Shown: positions 22,984 to 34,114 of the stretch, one piece after another | Numbering within the stretch: position 1 is the stretch's first letter | Layout of the letters: each line of letters starts with the position of its first letter | Source of the DNA: Pseudopithomyces maydicus | Taxonomy: Eukaryota > Ascomycota > Dothideomycetes > Pleosporales > Didymosphaeriaceae | Direction of reading: 5' to 3' | Length of the DNA stretch: 64,000 nt | Assembly (NCBI GenBank): GCA_026873275.1 | Contig: JANTUC010000009.1 | Location: 682,001-746,000, forward strand | Made by a program: the position numbers and the translations under genes | Notes under the pieces: model-generated | Told to the model about the DNA's origin: nothing | What the model saw: the letters and a program-made list of their open reading frames with translations, nothing else | Database searches by the model: none

Positions 22984-25211
22984 TTACCAACACTCCCACT
23001 TTTGTCCGCCCATGCTGGCCAACCGATTGAAGAGTTCATCTCGCAGTGGCATAGCTGTCACCTTGTACTTGACCGGCGCCGGCTTTTTATCCACCTCTCC
23101 GGACATGCTAGGCTTTTCCTTCAGAACAATCTCCAACCCGTCCGCGACTTCCCTACCCATCGCCCACCCGACAACAAGCTTCGCCTTCCAGCCGTATCCA
23201 CCAACCTTGCGCAATTCTTTGATGTCTCCAATGGGTATGCTCCATTGAGGATGCAGGTCTTCCCTTTCTTCAGTGCCAATCTTCTCGATTGAATGATCAG
23301 TAGAGAAGGCGACACATGGGATGGTGGCTTTAGTTGTGATATACACATGGCCCTTGTGACCATGGTATCTAGATTTGAACTCTACGGGGCCGGACTTGAG
23401 ATGTTCGTCGGGCTTGGGCACGGCTCCAAGACGATTCTTCGCATGCATATCACCTACTGCGGCTTTAAGTTTATCGGCACCCATTGTCGTCTCCACGCCG
23501 CCTTTGACTGTTCCACGGAAAAAGTTAAGAATTTTACTACCTTTCTTCCCGTGCTTCGATTCTTTTGCCGAATCAATGTCTGTACCGTGGGTTTCATGCG
23601 CGGTGGTTGGATCATGCTCCATTGCTTTGTCGAGCTCTTCTTGCGTCGCATTGAGCGGATAATCAGCACCGGTAGCACGCAATTCTTTTTCACTGATATC
23701 GGCTGGCTTATCCGGGGGTGGTTGAGCAATGTGAGGTGGTGGCGGGAGCGGTGCCTTATTGGCCTCCCCAATACGAAGTAGAGTAATGGTGAGCTGAGCG
23801 TTCGTCGGGACACCCTTCAAGAGAGTATTCCGTACTTCGAGAAGCTTCTGCCAATTAGGGTAATGATTGTTCAGCCACTTGAATGCCGGTTGAATGACCG
23901 GATCACCAAAGAAACCAAAGCCGACGCCGAATGTAATGCCCTTCATGAACATGTAAGACGTAATGAACAGAGATATCAAAACTATAGGCGCAACAATTGC
24001 GGCCAAGCGGATACGGTATCGATCCTGCGGAAAAGGAGGAGTGGACGAGAGTGCACTGCATTATCAGTGAGAGCCTCCTACAACAGATTCGAAGTGTACT
24101 GACTTTGCAAAACGCTCCCAGGTATCCGTCGCATCAGCGATGCCATGCATAATTGGGCGCATTTTATTCCACATGGCTGTTTCCATGGGTACCTTAGTCT
24201 TGTCATGTTCTTTGGACGGAGTACCACCAGCAGCCTTTGCCTGAGCATCTGCAGCACCCATGGCGATGGATGTCGGGTCTGGGACCGCATTTGCAGATGA
24301 ATCATCTTCCTCTGGCGGTTCCCCTTGAGGATGCTTCCCAACAGCACTCGAAAGCGCGACAGAAGTGATTCCACTGACGAAGTTGCTAGCTTCTTGCTCG
24401 ACAGCTTCACCTTTGTGATTTTCTGGTGCTCCAGTTGCACTATCGTGGCTACCCAGTACCCCGGACTTGGGTTTTTGAACCCCTCCGGTTCTGGCAGAGA
24501 CCAGTGCGATAGGAGCTGGTGGAAACATAACTGTGCGAATGGGTGGATATACGATGAGTGCCACCAAGGTCAGCGACAACATGGGAACCAATAAATCCAG
24601 GAGCCAGGCGGCAAAGTAGGCGGTGCAAAAGTAAGACGTCCTTCGAGTCTCCCTCCATGATCGCAGTCGCATAATGTGCTTTCCAAATCCCATCATACCA
24701 AGTCCCTGATGCAGGGTGAGCTAAAATACTTCAACAACTCAATATGTAACGTACAATGGTCATGTATAAACGCTCAATGTTGCTTCTTAATTTATCGGGA
24801 GAGAACTCTTCTTCGTCGGCAATGTTGAGGTCCAGTCCACCGGGCGGTGGATTTTCAATCTCCTTTACATGGTACATTTGCTGTTTTTGTGATCAGAAAA
24901 GATAGTAGCATAAATGACACAAAGCTTACTTTGTTAAACCGTCGGACCAAAACCCACAGATCTTCGTTGTCTAGACCTCCTACGAGAGGGCTCGAAATTG
25001 CTTGCTCGGGTTCATTCCAGCCCAGATCTACGACTTCATCTCCATGAGCCACCTGTGCTGCTCCACGTTCCTCTGGATTCTTTGCCGCTTCCATAGCCAA
25101 AGCATGACTTTCTGTCGGTTTGTCCGTCAGTGTAGTGGATGTCCCTTCCTGCTTGGTAGGGTCCTCTGCAGGGATAGGCAGTAGGTCTTTGTAGACCACA
25201 CCTTCGACCAT
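22984..25211 (-). CDS. DUF3292 family membrane protein
   Basis: 693 aa, intact, four exons: 25211-24930, 24880-24755, 24705-24104, 24055-22984; introns 48-49 nt with GT-AG. Resembles the fungal-specific DUF3292 family from memory. The first 100 residues are acidic and soluble (WNEPEQAISSPLVGGLDNED). Two close membrane segments (TSYFCTAYFAAWLLDLLVPM / LSLTLVALIVYP) follow SWRETRR. A Ser/Gly/Glu-rich stretch is followed by a further span (IVAPIVLISLFITSYMFMKG) before VGFGFFGDPVIQ. The C-terminal 200 residues are soluble with a GRAM/PH-like look (YHGHKGHVYITTKATIPCVA; WSIPIGDIKELRKVGGYGWK). That last point suggests lipid or membrane-contact function, but is inference only. Confidence 0.82.
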
Positions 25212-26409
25212 GGCGGCTGTAGACGTTATTTTGTTCGAAGTTGATAGAAGGTTGACAAGAAGGCATCATGCGTTTACCGGGCTATTACATAGTGCACCTA
25301 GGGAGGGCATACGTTATTGCGTCATTGACACCTGCCAAGCCACCTGCATCATCCATGCGAAGATCTTGTATTGTCCATAACAAAGAGCATCAACCCTGGG
25401 CATGATAAAAGCATAAGATGGTCCTGGCTTTTGCCCGAATGTAAACAAAAAATACAAGGCAATTGTTTTTCAAGGCAATTCATGTCGGAGATGCTTCCGA
25501 TAGACTAAGAATGCATGTGTCTCTTTGATGGTGAGGTGCCCACCTGGGCAGGGTTCCGCGGGCTTGGGAAAGCCACCTCGCTTATCTATACCTAATCGAG
25601 GATCTAAGGTGGTGATCCACTCGTATCAACGCTTGACTACAACAACGTTGGCAAGGTTTACATACGATTGTATACATGTAGGTACACTTCAGGGTACAAG
25701 CTTCCAAGGTACAGAAATAAATCCATATCCTGTTGGATTATCGGCGGATGCGTTTGTCTACTCAAGAAGTGAAGCATATATACAATACTACATAATGCAA
25801 TTCTTGTGTTACAATAATCAACGCAAAGCAAAAAAAGTAAAACTGTACCATAAGTCCCTGGCACCTGAATACCATGGCCCTTGTAGACTATACACAAATA
25901 ATTAAGGAGGCGATTCGGTTGAGCAACCACTCATGCTTATCATTTCCTTCGTGGCTATATAGCTATTGGGCCTATGGACGGGAAAGTAACTTTTGCTGAT
26001 GTTCCAGCGGCCTCTTGTATTCCCGTCGTGTCATGTGTTTGTTCGATATTCGCCTTTTGTGATATAGCAATTGTCTTTTAACCAGTGTATGAGTCGCATG
26101 AGTTGGTCGGGGCACACCTGAGAAAGCCTCGGGGTCGAAAATCCAATTCACGTACGAAACACCACGTAATCCCCAGGGCAGTGTACTCGAATGAGCTTCA
26201 GACCATATGAATGTCTGATACTCAAGCGCATCTACTTGCCATACTTCCATAAGATCTAGACTCTCTTTCCTACTTCGGGGGTGTCAGCTTATATAGCCCC
26301 GCACCTGCAAGACGTCATCGCCCACAACATTCCTCGGCATACCTATATGATCCCTCGGCAAGTTTTCAAACACCTACATGACTATAAAGACATTTTCTCT
26401 TGACCCCTC
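25212..26409. other. Divergent intergenic region, 1.2 kb
   Basis: Between the start codons of the DUF3292 gene (-) and the MAPEG-like gene (+). Short open frames on both strands look random. No RNA gene or repeat noticed. Confidence 0.45.
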
Positions 26410-27239
26410 ATGTCTCATCAAAGAAGAACTTCGATCACATTCGATATACCTTCGAAAGAAGCATACGATATGGCCGACGATCCAAAAGAGGAGGCGAAAC
26501 GGGCAGCTGTCTACAATGGCATGTACGTTGTCACGCTGGATTTTTAAAACTAAACCCTGCTGGCGCATCTACGTGATACATGTTACAACTGTAACAATTA
26601 ACACGACGCTAACGTATGTTCAGTGTCAATCCAGCTGGAGCAGCTGTAATGGCAGCTGCGCCTATGTACCTCGCATTGATCCCACTGACGTTCGTATCAA
26701 ATTGTCCATATATGTAAATTGATTTCTGATCGTATCCCAGTTCCTATCTTTCCAAGCCCAATGGAATGGTTCAGAAGCTCAGTGAGTCTCTGATCAAGCT
26801 GGTACCCGGCATTGGTATCTCATCCATATCCAACGGCCGAGCCATTCCCGCTCTTTCTGCTATCTATCTCTTCTGGACATTTGGAGCATCGGGGGCCGCA
26901 TCCGCTGCTGGACAAGCCATGGCTCGGGAGGACGGTCTCGACAACAACCACCCCCGGAAGCACCTCTCTCACTTGGAGGGTCTACCTTTGCGTCTGAGGT
27001 CTGCACACTATGCGCTGATGGAGAATTTCCCAGGCTTTGCACTAGCAGCCGCACTGGCGCAGGTAATTGCGCCTACTGATTCTCAGGTGGTTAATTTGCT
27101 AGGATTTCATGTGGTCGCGAAGCTGCTCATCCATTATCCATCGTATCTGGCGAACGTAGCGGTGCCGAGGACTTTGGCGCACATAAGTGCTACGAGTGCA
27201 TTGATTAATGTCTGCTGGCGATTGGCAGTCTTAAGTTGA
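26410..27239 (+). CDS. MAPEG-family-like integral membrane protein
   Basis: 225 aa, three exons: 26410-26522, 26624-26689, 26741-27239; introns of 101 and 51 nt. Splicing gives YNGIVNPAGAAVMAAAPMYLALIPLTSYLSKPNGMVQ. The C-terminal half has the MAPEG pattern: a small hydrophobic segment (AIPALSAIYLFWTFGASGAAS), a polar loop with RLRSAHYALMENFPGFALAAAL (the E-N-F-P-x-F block of glutathione-linked membrane enzymes), and two further spans. Family members include microsomal glutathione transferases and leukotriene C4 synthase. Fungal homologues are mostly unstudied, so enzymatic activity is not claimed. The N-terminal 55 residues are soluble and charged. Confidence 0.72.
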
Positions 27240-30200
27240 GTGACTTCTGAATGCCCTCTTTCCGCATCGAGAACAGACCGTCCTACAAATCATGCTTATT
27301 TATAATAATGGATGTATGTGTGTTCCGTAATCAGTTGAAATTGACAAACAGAGTAGAGAAGTTTTGCATTCATGTAAGAAATGTGGTATGGTATCTATAA
27401 GCTATCATCCATTTCGACTCATTTGCTCAAGCAGGTCGATGGAAGCAAGGGGCCACCTCTCATATCCCGCCGTTTGTGCAATGAGATGCCTCGGAGTAGG
27501 AAGGGCATGTATCTTCTCAATATCATTTACACGTTGTTCTGCGTCGCAGTCATCTTATCTCATCATCAAGGCAACCTAAGAGCCAAGACTAAACAATGTG
27601 CTCGAAATGTGTACTCTTGATAGCGGCCTCTGTTCTGGGAATGCATGCTTATCTGGTAGAGGATTAGGCTGATATAACGTGCATCGTAGCTAACAAGATG
27701 GCTTCAAGCAAAAAATGCTGGATTGATCACATGTAGCGTTATATCAATAACTAGAGTGCCTACTGGTTCGACTACTGTCGAGATGAAAAGGATGCTTGCA
27801 AACGAGCTGGTGGGGTTTTTGAGCGGAAAGTTGACACCAGGTATGGTAGCTGACAGTCACAAAGTGGGCTGTGGCCGTGGCCTAGATAGCAACAGACGAG
27901 TGTAGCCAGAGAGTAACAAGCTTAGACGGCAGAACCCTTTATGTTATGAGAACAATGCAATGATTACCTCAATGACGCCAACTACCCATGCTCTGTTTCT
28001 GGTGTGCATTCATTGCTCGCTGAAATCAGATACAATACATACGTACTCTGCAGGTTGAAGTTGGAGCGAACTACGGACGCTTGCTGGTAGTCTACTGCGT
28101 CACTAGGGGTGACGTGGATGGCGGCCATAGCGGCTACCACTGGCAGCTTCAGTGTTGCGTGATGCGGGGGCAAATCGCGGAGACTTTAAGATGCGGGGGC
28201 GAGTTTGCGCCGGTGGAGATAGCATCCCTCCGTTCCATCTTAACTCCAGCGATAAGCTCCACGTGGATCCGCGTCATCGGCTCCCAATATGGAAAGAAAG
28301 GGCGAGTGTACAGTAAGGCCATGCTCACCGGAGTACCTACACCAGAAACCAATGCCATGGCTACCTGCACATGTCCGACCAAAACTCTCCCTTGTGGATG
28401 ATGATATCTTTTTTTTTTTTTTTTTTTTTTTGCTTACATCACGACGGTGTAAATCCATTTGACAACGGACCCGCGCCATCCCTCTTCCACAAGGTGCCGC
28501 CCGCCCCTCCGCCAAGCATCGCGAGATGTGAAAAATCAATGTTGGATAGAGAATTTCCTGCAACGCACAGTCACCATGACAGGGCATCACACCACCCGTA
28601 GACCCGCCCATTAACCCTCCGCTAGCCGCACCTGCAGGTGCCAAAAATTTTCAAACCACAATTTTGCACCAGGAAAAAAGAAAAGTGGGGAGCCTCGGCG
28701 ACAAGCGACACCGTTCACGCGAGGGTCACGATGAAGGGTCACTGAACTGAACGAAGCCGGCGTGGTTGCACGTGCTGCCGCACAGCCGTCGCCGAGGGCC
28801 CCTCTGGTGTGCAAAAAAACTCATCATGAGACGAAGGAGACTAGACACGTGGGTGGAGCACTACCTAGGTAGTACTGTGCACCATCTGCGGATCATCCGC
28901 ACCGCGCATGATCCGAGGTTAGGTGTTTGCTCGGCGGTAGAGGTGGACCACGGGTCGGGCGCTTCGTGAGAGTAGGGATGCATGGCAGCTAGAACCTGTC
29001 GAGGGCATGCGACGAGCGGAATGCCGACCATCGCCCGAGTGGAAATAAGATACGTTTGGGGCCTGAGGGCGGCCACTGGTGCTTAGCAATTGCGGTACGT
29101 GACTCAGATGCAACTTCGGAACCTTGGAGCCTGTCCACTCTGTCCCGTTCTGCCTGATGGGCAGGCGGGCAGATGCGTCAAACTAGTGCCGAAGTACCAT
29201 GTGAAGGTGTCTATTGCCGAGGGGCTTAGATGAGAGTGAATACTATCCGACATTGGTGATTACTGGTTTAATCAGACGCGCGGAATTGTTTAGAATCCAT
29301 TCTAAATACAGCAAGCAACTCGCAGTGCTGGTAAGCACACGCTTCACCACGAACGATTGGCTGGCTCGCGTGTAGTATTACTCATCGCTAGACTCATCAA
29401 GGTAGATGCGATCCGTCATGTCGATTTGCGATTCGTAAACTACTGTTGGTGACAAAGTCGACTGGAATACTGTCGTGTCGCACGCTGCGTTGCATTTGCA
29501 ACGCGGTAAGAACATGCGACACTGCGGGCATCCCCAGCGCACCTCCACGACTAGAAGACTAGATTGCAGGTCCATCTGCCAGCACACATACATCGAGGCA
29601 ATGCAACTCGGGCCTCGAGTTGAGCCACGTTGGAAACAGGAACAGGCTAGCGGGTGCTGAGAGGCTTGCAAGTGGGGCCGGGGTGAGGCGCTGGTGGAAG
29701 TTGGGCCATCAAGGCTGCCTGAAAGCCAGGGTGGGTTGGACGCTATTGTCTGTTCACTCTTTCAAGTCGTCGCTCTGGTTGCATGGGCTGACCTTCTCAG
29801 CGCCGACCATGGACCAGCTGAAAGTCTATCGCCCTCCCCGTGCCGTTACCTCTGGTCTCATCGCCATGCCAGCGCACAAGCAGCGGGATAGCACTCGCAT
29901 AAAGGCGACTTGTACATTGTCGGGGTTCTAAAAGCGCAGGGCACAGGCGGCGTGTGTATTGGAAGCGTGGATAGCTATGGGGCGGAAGTCAACCAGGTAC
30001 CTACCTGTGGTGCTCGTTCGTGTTTCACAGCATGAAGCGTTTGATATTGCGGGCCAGAGACATTGCTCGCATGAATGCGCTTTGTTCAAAACGAAACGTG
30101 CACGTTAAGGGGTGAAACCGTCATCGGGATTGCAAACTCAGGTAGTGATGAAGACGAAGACGCGATCCCATCGTGCATGCATCCCCGCAATCTCATCGCT

Positions 30201-31205
30201 TTGGTGGCGGGAACCTAAGGTCAGAGATAGGTGGCTGACCTCTGCATTCGACGGCAGCATCACGAAGTATTGAAGACGTCATGCGGCCGACTGCGTGAAC
30301 TCCGTTTGTTGATCATGGCACAAGGTTTCCTGTTCATCATCGCCCTCGTACAAGAACCGACGGGGACGGGAAGGCAGCGTGACCGAGGCCGATGGGCGCG
30401 GCATCACTTCAACACCGAACTCCCCCCGCCCAAAGGGAAAAAAAGAAAGGTGACCGGAATAATCGTAACAGGGTGCGCCGAGCTGGCCCCGGCTGCGAGC
30501 GGATGCATGTCGTTCCAGCCCGAGCTGGCTTGGCTGGCCACGTCGCGGATTCGCGGTGCGCAGGCATCCGCGGCAGCAGGCAGCACACACGAGAACACGG
30601 CTGGACGTGTTCGTCGTGTTCACCGTATGAGTATGTATACGCGTGTCTAGTACAATCGCAATTAGGTCCGGAATAGGCTTGGGCAGTGCCGGTCAAGAAT
30701 GATGCGCGTACCTTCAGCCTTGCCGCAGCGCCGGCGCTCTGGATCCGCTGTCGCAGCGCAGGGGTGGGCACCACGCACGGGCAACAGAAAGGCGGTCAGA
30801 TGATAAAAATCAATTTCGATGCGACGAGCAAGATGCGGTGGGCAAAGTGCGGTAAGCAATACTTACTGGTAGCACGCGGGAAAAAAATCACCAGGGCATA
30901 GTGGAGCATCAAGTGTTTGGCAGAATTATCATGATTGATTTCTGTGTGCTAGGGGGAGTCTCGACCACCAGCGTGGGAGATCTCATACCAGCCTATGGTC
31001 CCTATTCCATACAAGTAGATCTGAGTTGGGTAGTTCCGTGCGTGATCCGTGATCCGTATCCGTCACAGCGTGCTCGTGAGCCGCCATCCAAAATCTCCCA
31101 CACGCAATGTTGTAGACAAAAGAAAATGTGATATAATGCTGAAAAGACTCGCTCGCTAAAATGCTCAATCAAAAACAAGAATGAAGGTCGACTGGCGGTC
31201 TTGGC
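27240..31205. other. Gene-poor stretch of about 4 kb
   Basis: No convincing gene in nearly 4 kb. Open frames are short, on both strands, and without family resemblance or splice-linked extensions. Base composition is ordinary (not RIP-like), so it is not a degraded repeat of the kind seen after 52.8 kb. I found no tRNA A/B-box pair. A 23-nt T-run sits at 28409-28431. It may hold long UTRs, a non-coding RNA or a lineage-specific gene that I cannot see. Confidence 0.4.
28409..28431. repeat. Homopolymer T(23)
   Basis: A perfect run of 23 T on the + strand following ATGATATC. It could be the poly(A) tail of a minus-strand retroposed copy, a nucleosome-excluding poly(dA:dT) tract, or a simple repeat. 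No target-site duplication or recognisable retroposed body was seen beside it. Confidence 0.7.
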
Positions 31206-31955
31206 CTAGTAACTTGTGATGAGCGGGGCTGTCGATTGGGGCAGATATATTTCTTCGGTTTCGAATAGAGACTGCGACTTGTCGTCGTAGTAGGATGTGG
31301 TGAGCATGGCCTCTTTGTCCGAAAAGTCCATTGTGGGTTGAGGCGGGGTGGGAGGCGATTCGTCGTCCGAGTCCTCATCGTGGACGAGCTCTGGAGGTGA
31401 CTGCGAAGGAACACGGGTGAGGGCAAGGCCTTCGTCGTCCTCCAGGTCGTCGTACTGGTCGTCCTCGTCAACATCCGAAGTGGTGATGTGCACTAGTGGT
31501 TGGGCAATTCGACGGGGCATGACCATGTCGAAATCGCCATCCTCGTCGTAGTAGTCGGACTCGGAATCGGAAGCGTCGTCGTCGTCGTCGGAAGAGTCAT
31601 CGTCTTCCTCCTCGAGGATGCTATCAGCCCATTGGATGTGTCGGGGCTCGTCGGACTTTTGTGCCTTTGCGACGGTGTTGTGGAACCAAGCCTCTTGCTG
31701 CCTCTCGGCGTCGTGAAGCTCGATCATCAAGGAGTCGAGGAGGTTGGCGTGGCCGACGAGCAGGCGGAGATCGTGGTCGGCGCGGCAGGCTTCCTTGCCC
31801 AGCTTTGAGCGGGCCGAGGCGGCGATGTAGTAGGTCTGGGTGAGCGACATCTTTTGCTTCTTGGCGGGTGGTGAGGAGACAAAGGGTGTGCGAGTGGTCT
31901 CGGCGGAGATGGGCTCAAAGGAGGTTTGTATGCGGAGGTGGGATGTGGACGGCAT
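31206..31955 (-). CDS. Uncharacterised acidic fungal protein
   Basis: 249 aa, single exon, start ATG at 31955 (context AACCATGCCG). Residues 35-95 form a helical block (MSLTQTYYIAASARSKLGKE; DHDLRLLVGHANLLDSLMIE; LHDAERQQEAWFHNTVAKA) that I think is conserved in ascomycetes, though I cannot name it. The rest is dominated by Asp/Glu/Ser runs (EEEDDDSSDDDDDASDSESD) and Pro-rich linkers and is surely disordered. The highly skewed composition in only this frame supports real coding. Possible nuclear or regulatory protein; function unknown. Confidence 0.7.
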   Translation of the reverse strand: MPSTSHLRIQTSFEPISAETTRTPFVSSPPAKKQKMSLTQTYYIAASARSKLGKEACRADHDLRLLVGHANLLDSLMIELHDAERQQEAWFHNTVAKAQKSDEPRHIQWADSILEEEDDDSSDDDDDASDSESDYYDEDGDFDMVMPRRIAQPLVHITTSDVDEDDQYDDLEDDEGLALTRVPSQSPPELVHDEDSDDESPPTPPQPTMDFSDKEAMLTTSYYDDKSQSLFETEEIYLPQSTAPLITSY

Positions 31956-34114
31956 GGTTGCTTTGTAGGCAGAAGCGTCTTGAGCTGTTCTGGTGAGTCA
32001 GTATGCAGTCGGTGAGTGAAGGGCGGGCTGCACAAACCTAATGCAGTAGCCAGTGGCAGGGGAAGGTGATCCGAGCGCTGTGTTCCTCGGAGGATGGTTC
32101 GGTGCAAGAGCTGTGGTAGTGGTGGGTATTGCTGTTGCTGTTATGGTTGTCGATGTAGTGCAGTGGGTTGAAGCTGGTGACAAGACAGCCTGAAGCGGAT
32201 GCGGGTCTTGTATATATGTTTCCCAGAAGGTGGATGACCTGGCCGGGATGCTCGGGCTTGAGCATAACCCCGACACAATGTAAGTGCTCACCGTAAAGAA
32301 GCCTAACGAAAGCTGCCCCATTTCCAAGCTCCCGGTCACTTTAGCGAGCAGGGGTGCTCGTCGTCCGCTAGATCCGCCCGAGCCCTCGCAGCGTCCCTGG
32401 AAGATTACGAATTTGCTCGGCGCCTTGCATTCGGCCGGGCTTTAGGCATCCCCATGGCACCCATGGCACCCATGGAGATAAGTCGTCGATGAATCATACC
32501 GCATGCAACGCCTTCGCACCGTCTGCGCTGAGTCACTGCGACGCGACTCTTGCGTGCGCTGCGTGCGCTGCGTGCGCGTTGGCCGTCTCAGCCTCCACAT
32601 GGCTCAGCTGATGCTGGCAGAGCCTGGGTGCAGGTCACCGTCGCAAGACTGGATGGAGCGCGGCTGACCTCTGCTCTGCCCAGCGCTGGCTCGGCGTCGG
32701 AGCATGCTCGCCCTCCCGTCCCTGCGCGCGGACGAACCGACTGGCGCCAGCGGCCACTCGGCCACTCGTTGTAGCGGAGCGTCGCGGGCGGGCGAACCGC
32801 GCACATGCCGTGGGCGAAACGTCATGGACATTGGACACGCTGCCTTTGTGAGCGCTGCGACAAAGCAGACGTCGATTACTCACGTATTCCACGCCCCACG
32901 CGCCCGCTGATTGGGCCGCTGGCTGCTTTGTGACGGTTGCTGAACAATCCCGGCCTGACAAATGTATCGCCTAGTAATTCCCACCGCACCCTGCTGGACG
33001 TTAGATAGCCCCGCTCTGCTGGACGGTACTGTAGACTAGCCTGGTGACTGATGACTCGATGCCTTGCCATGCCTTGCAGCAGTAGGCTAACAGCCTATGT
33101 ATCCGTGGATGCATTTCACAGGTATGCCCATGGGAAAATAACGTGTGCTGTGTTGTCCTTGCCTGCGCCAACGATACCGCTGCCGCTTTGGGGCAGTCGC
33201 TTCCTGGCCGGCCTGGTAGGGTAGGTGCCGTGCTGGGCCACATCCTCCACCGCTACTACTACTACCATCGTTTCTCTGCTGTCTAACGTCTATGCTCTCC
33301 TGTGCAGTACTCGGCTCTCGCTTCGCTGCACTACTTGGCCGACCTTGTTTGCCCATGCCTCGCACAGCCTTACCAAGTATGTACAGTACACCATGCACCA
33401 CCTTAAGCGTCTGACCTGGCCCTTTTAGGACATCGCTTGCCATTCACCGCCGCCTTTGTGCCCCTGCTCACCCCTTCCCACAGCCTCACCGCCAACCTCC
33501 AATATAAGCAATGCGACGGTGCATACATACCACCACCTATCCACCTCTAATCATGAGTCGAACTGACCAACCCTTCGTCGCACCCCCGCCCGCCGCCCGC
33601 CGCTCTCCGCCCTATCTGTCACCGCCAGAGCACCTTCCGTCTCCTCCCCACAATCTTCCCCCGCTTGCCTCCGAGAGAGCCACTTCATCCCATTACTCAT
33701 ATACCCATGCAGTCTTTACGCATTCGCTAATCATTGTTCATCACCTGTTTGACACGCTGGCGAGTGTCAATAGAACCCCAACATCTGACGCACCACCTCG
33801 AGGACCGTCATTTCACATTCACCATGGCTCGAATTCACGTTTCATCACCAATCAACACCTTTTAGGTGTGGGGTAGGTCCCCGAAGTCCGCGTTGGTGAT
33901 CGATGCCAACTCCGCCATGTCGTAAGGCCTAGTGCGGCACCATGATTGGCTCACGCCAATGCAACAATCTGTGTCAGATTTTACTCAAGCACCAACCAGA
34001 ACTGGCGAGGCGGTCCATCCTTGGTGCATCTACACTTCGAAAACATGTTCTACATCTTGCATCATTCTTCATGGTCCATTGCAGCGCGGTTGACCAGGAC
34101 AGCGCGCCTAGCGT
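31956..34114. other. Intergenic, about 2.2 kb
   Basis: Upstream of the acidic-protein gene and downstream of the FAD oxidoreductase gene (both minus). Short tandem repeats: GCGTGCGCT units near 32552-32578 and CCCATGGCA units near 32451-32474. A Pro/His-rich open frame at 33511-33876 (+) is probably chance. No gene supported. Confidence 0.45.

Noticed and set aside
26378..26722. Continuous plus-strand frame of 114 codons overlapping the start of the MAPEG-like gene
   Set aside because: A different frame gives a three-exon gene with correct splice sites and family motifs, so this frame is a shadow.
28400..28435. T(23) run as a Pol III terminator of a small RNA gene
   Set aside because: No A-box/B-box-like pair upstream within a reasonable distance; Pol III terminators need only 4-6 T.
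33511..33876. Plus-strand Pro/His-rich open frame of 121 codons
   Set aside because: Composition reflects C-rich DNA; no recognisable domain or splice partners.
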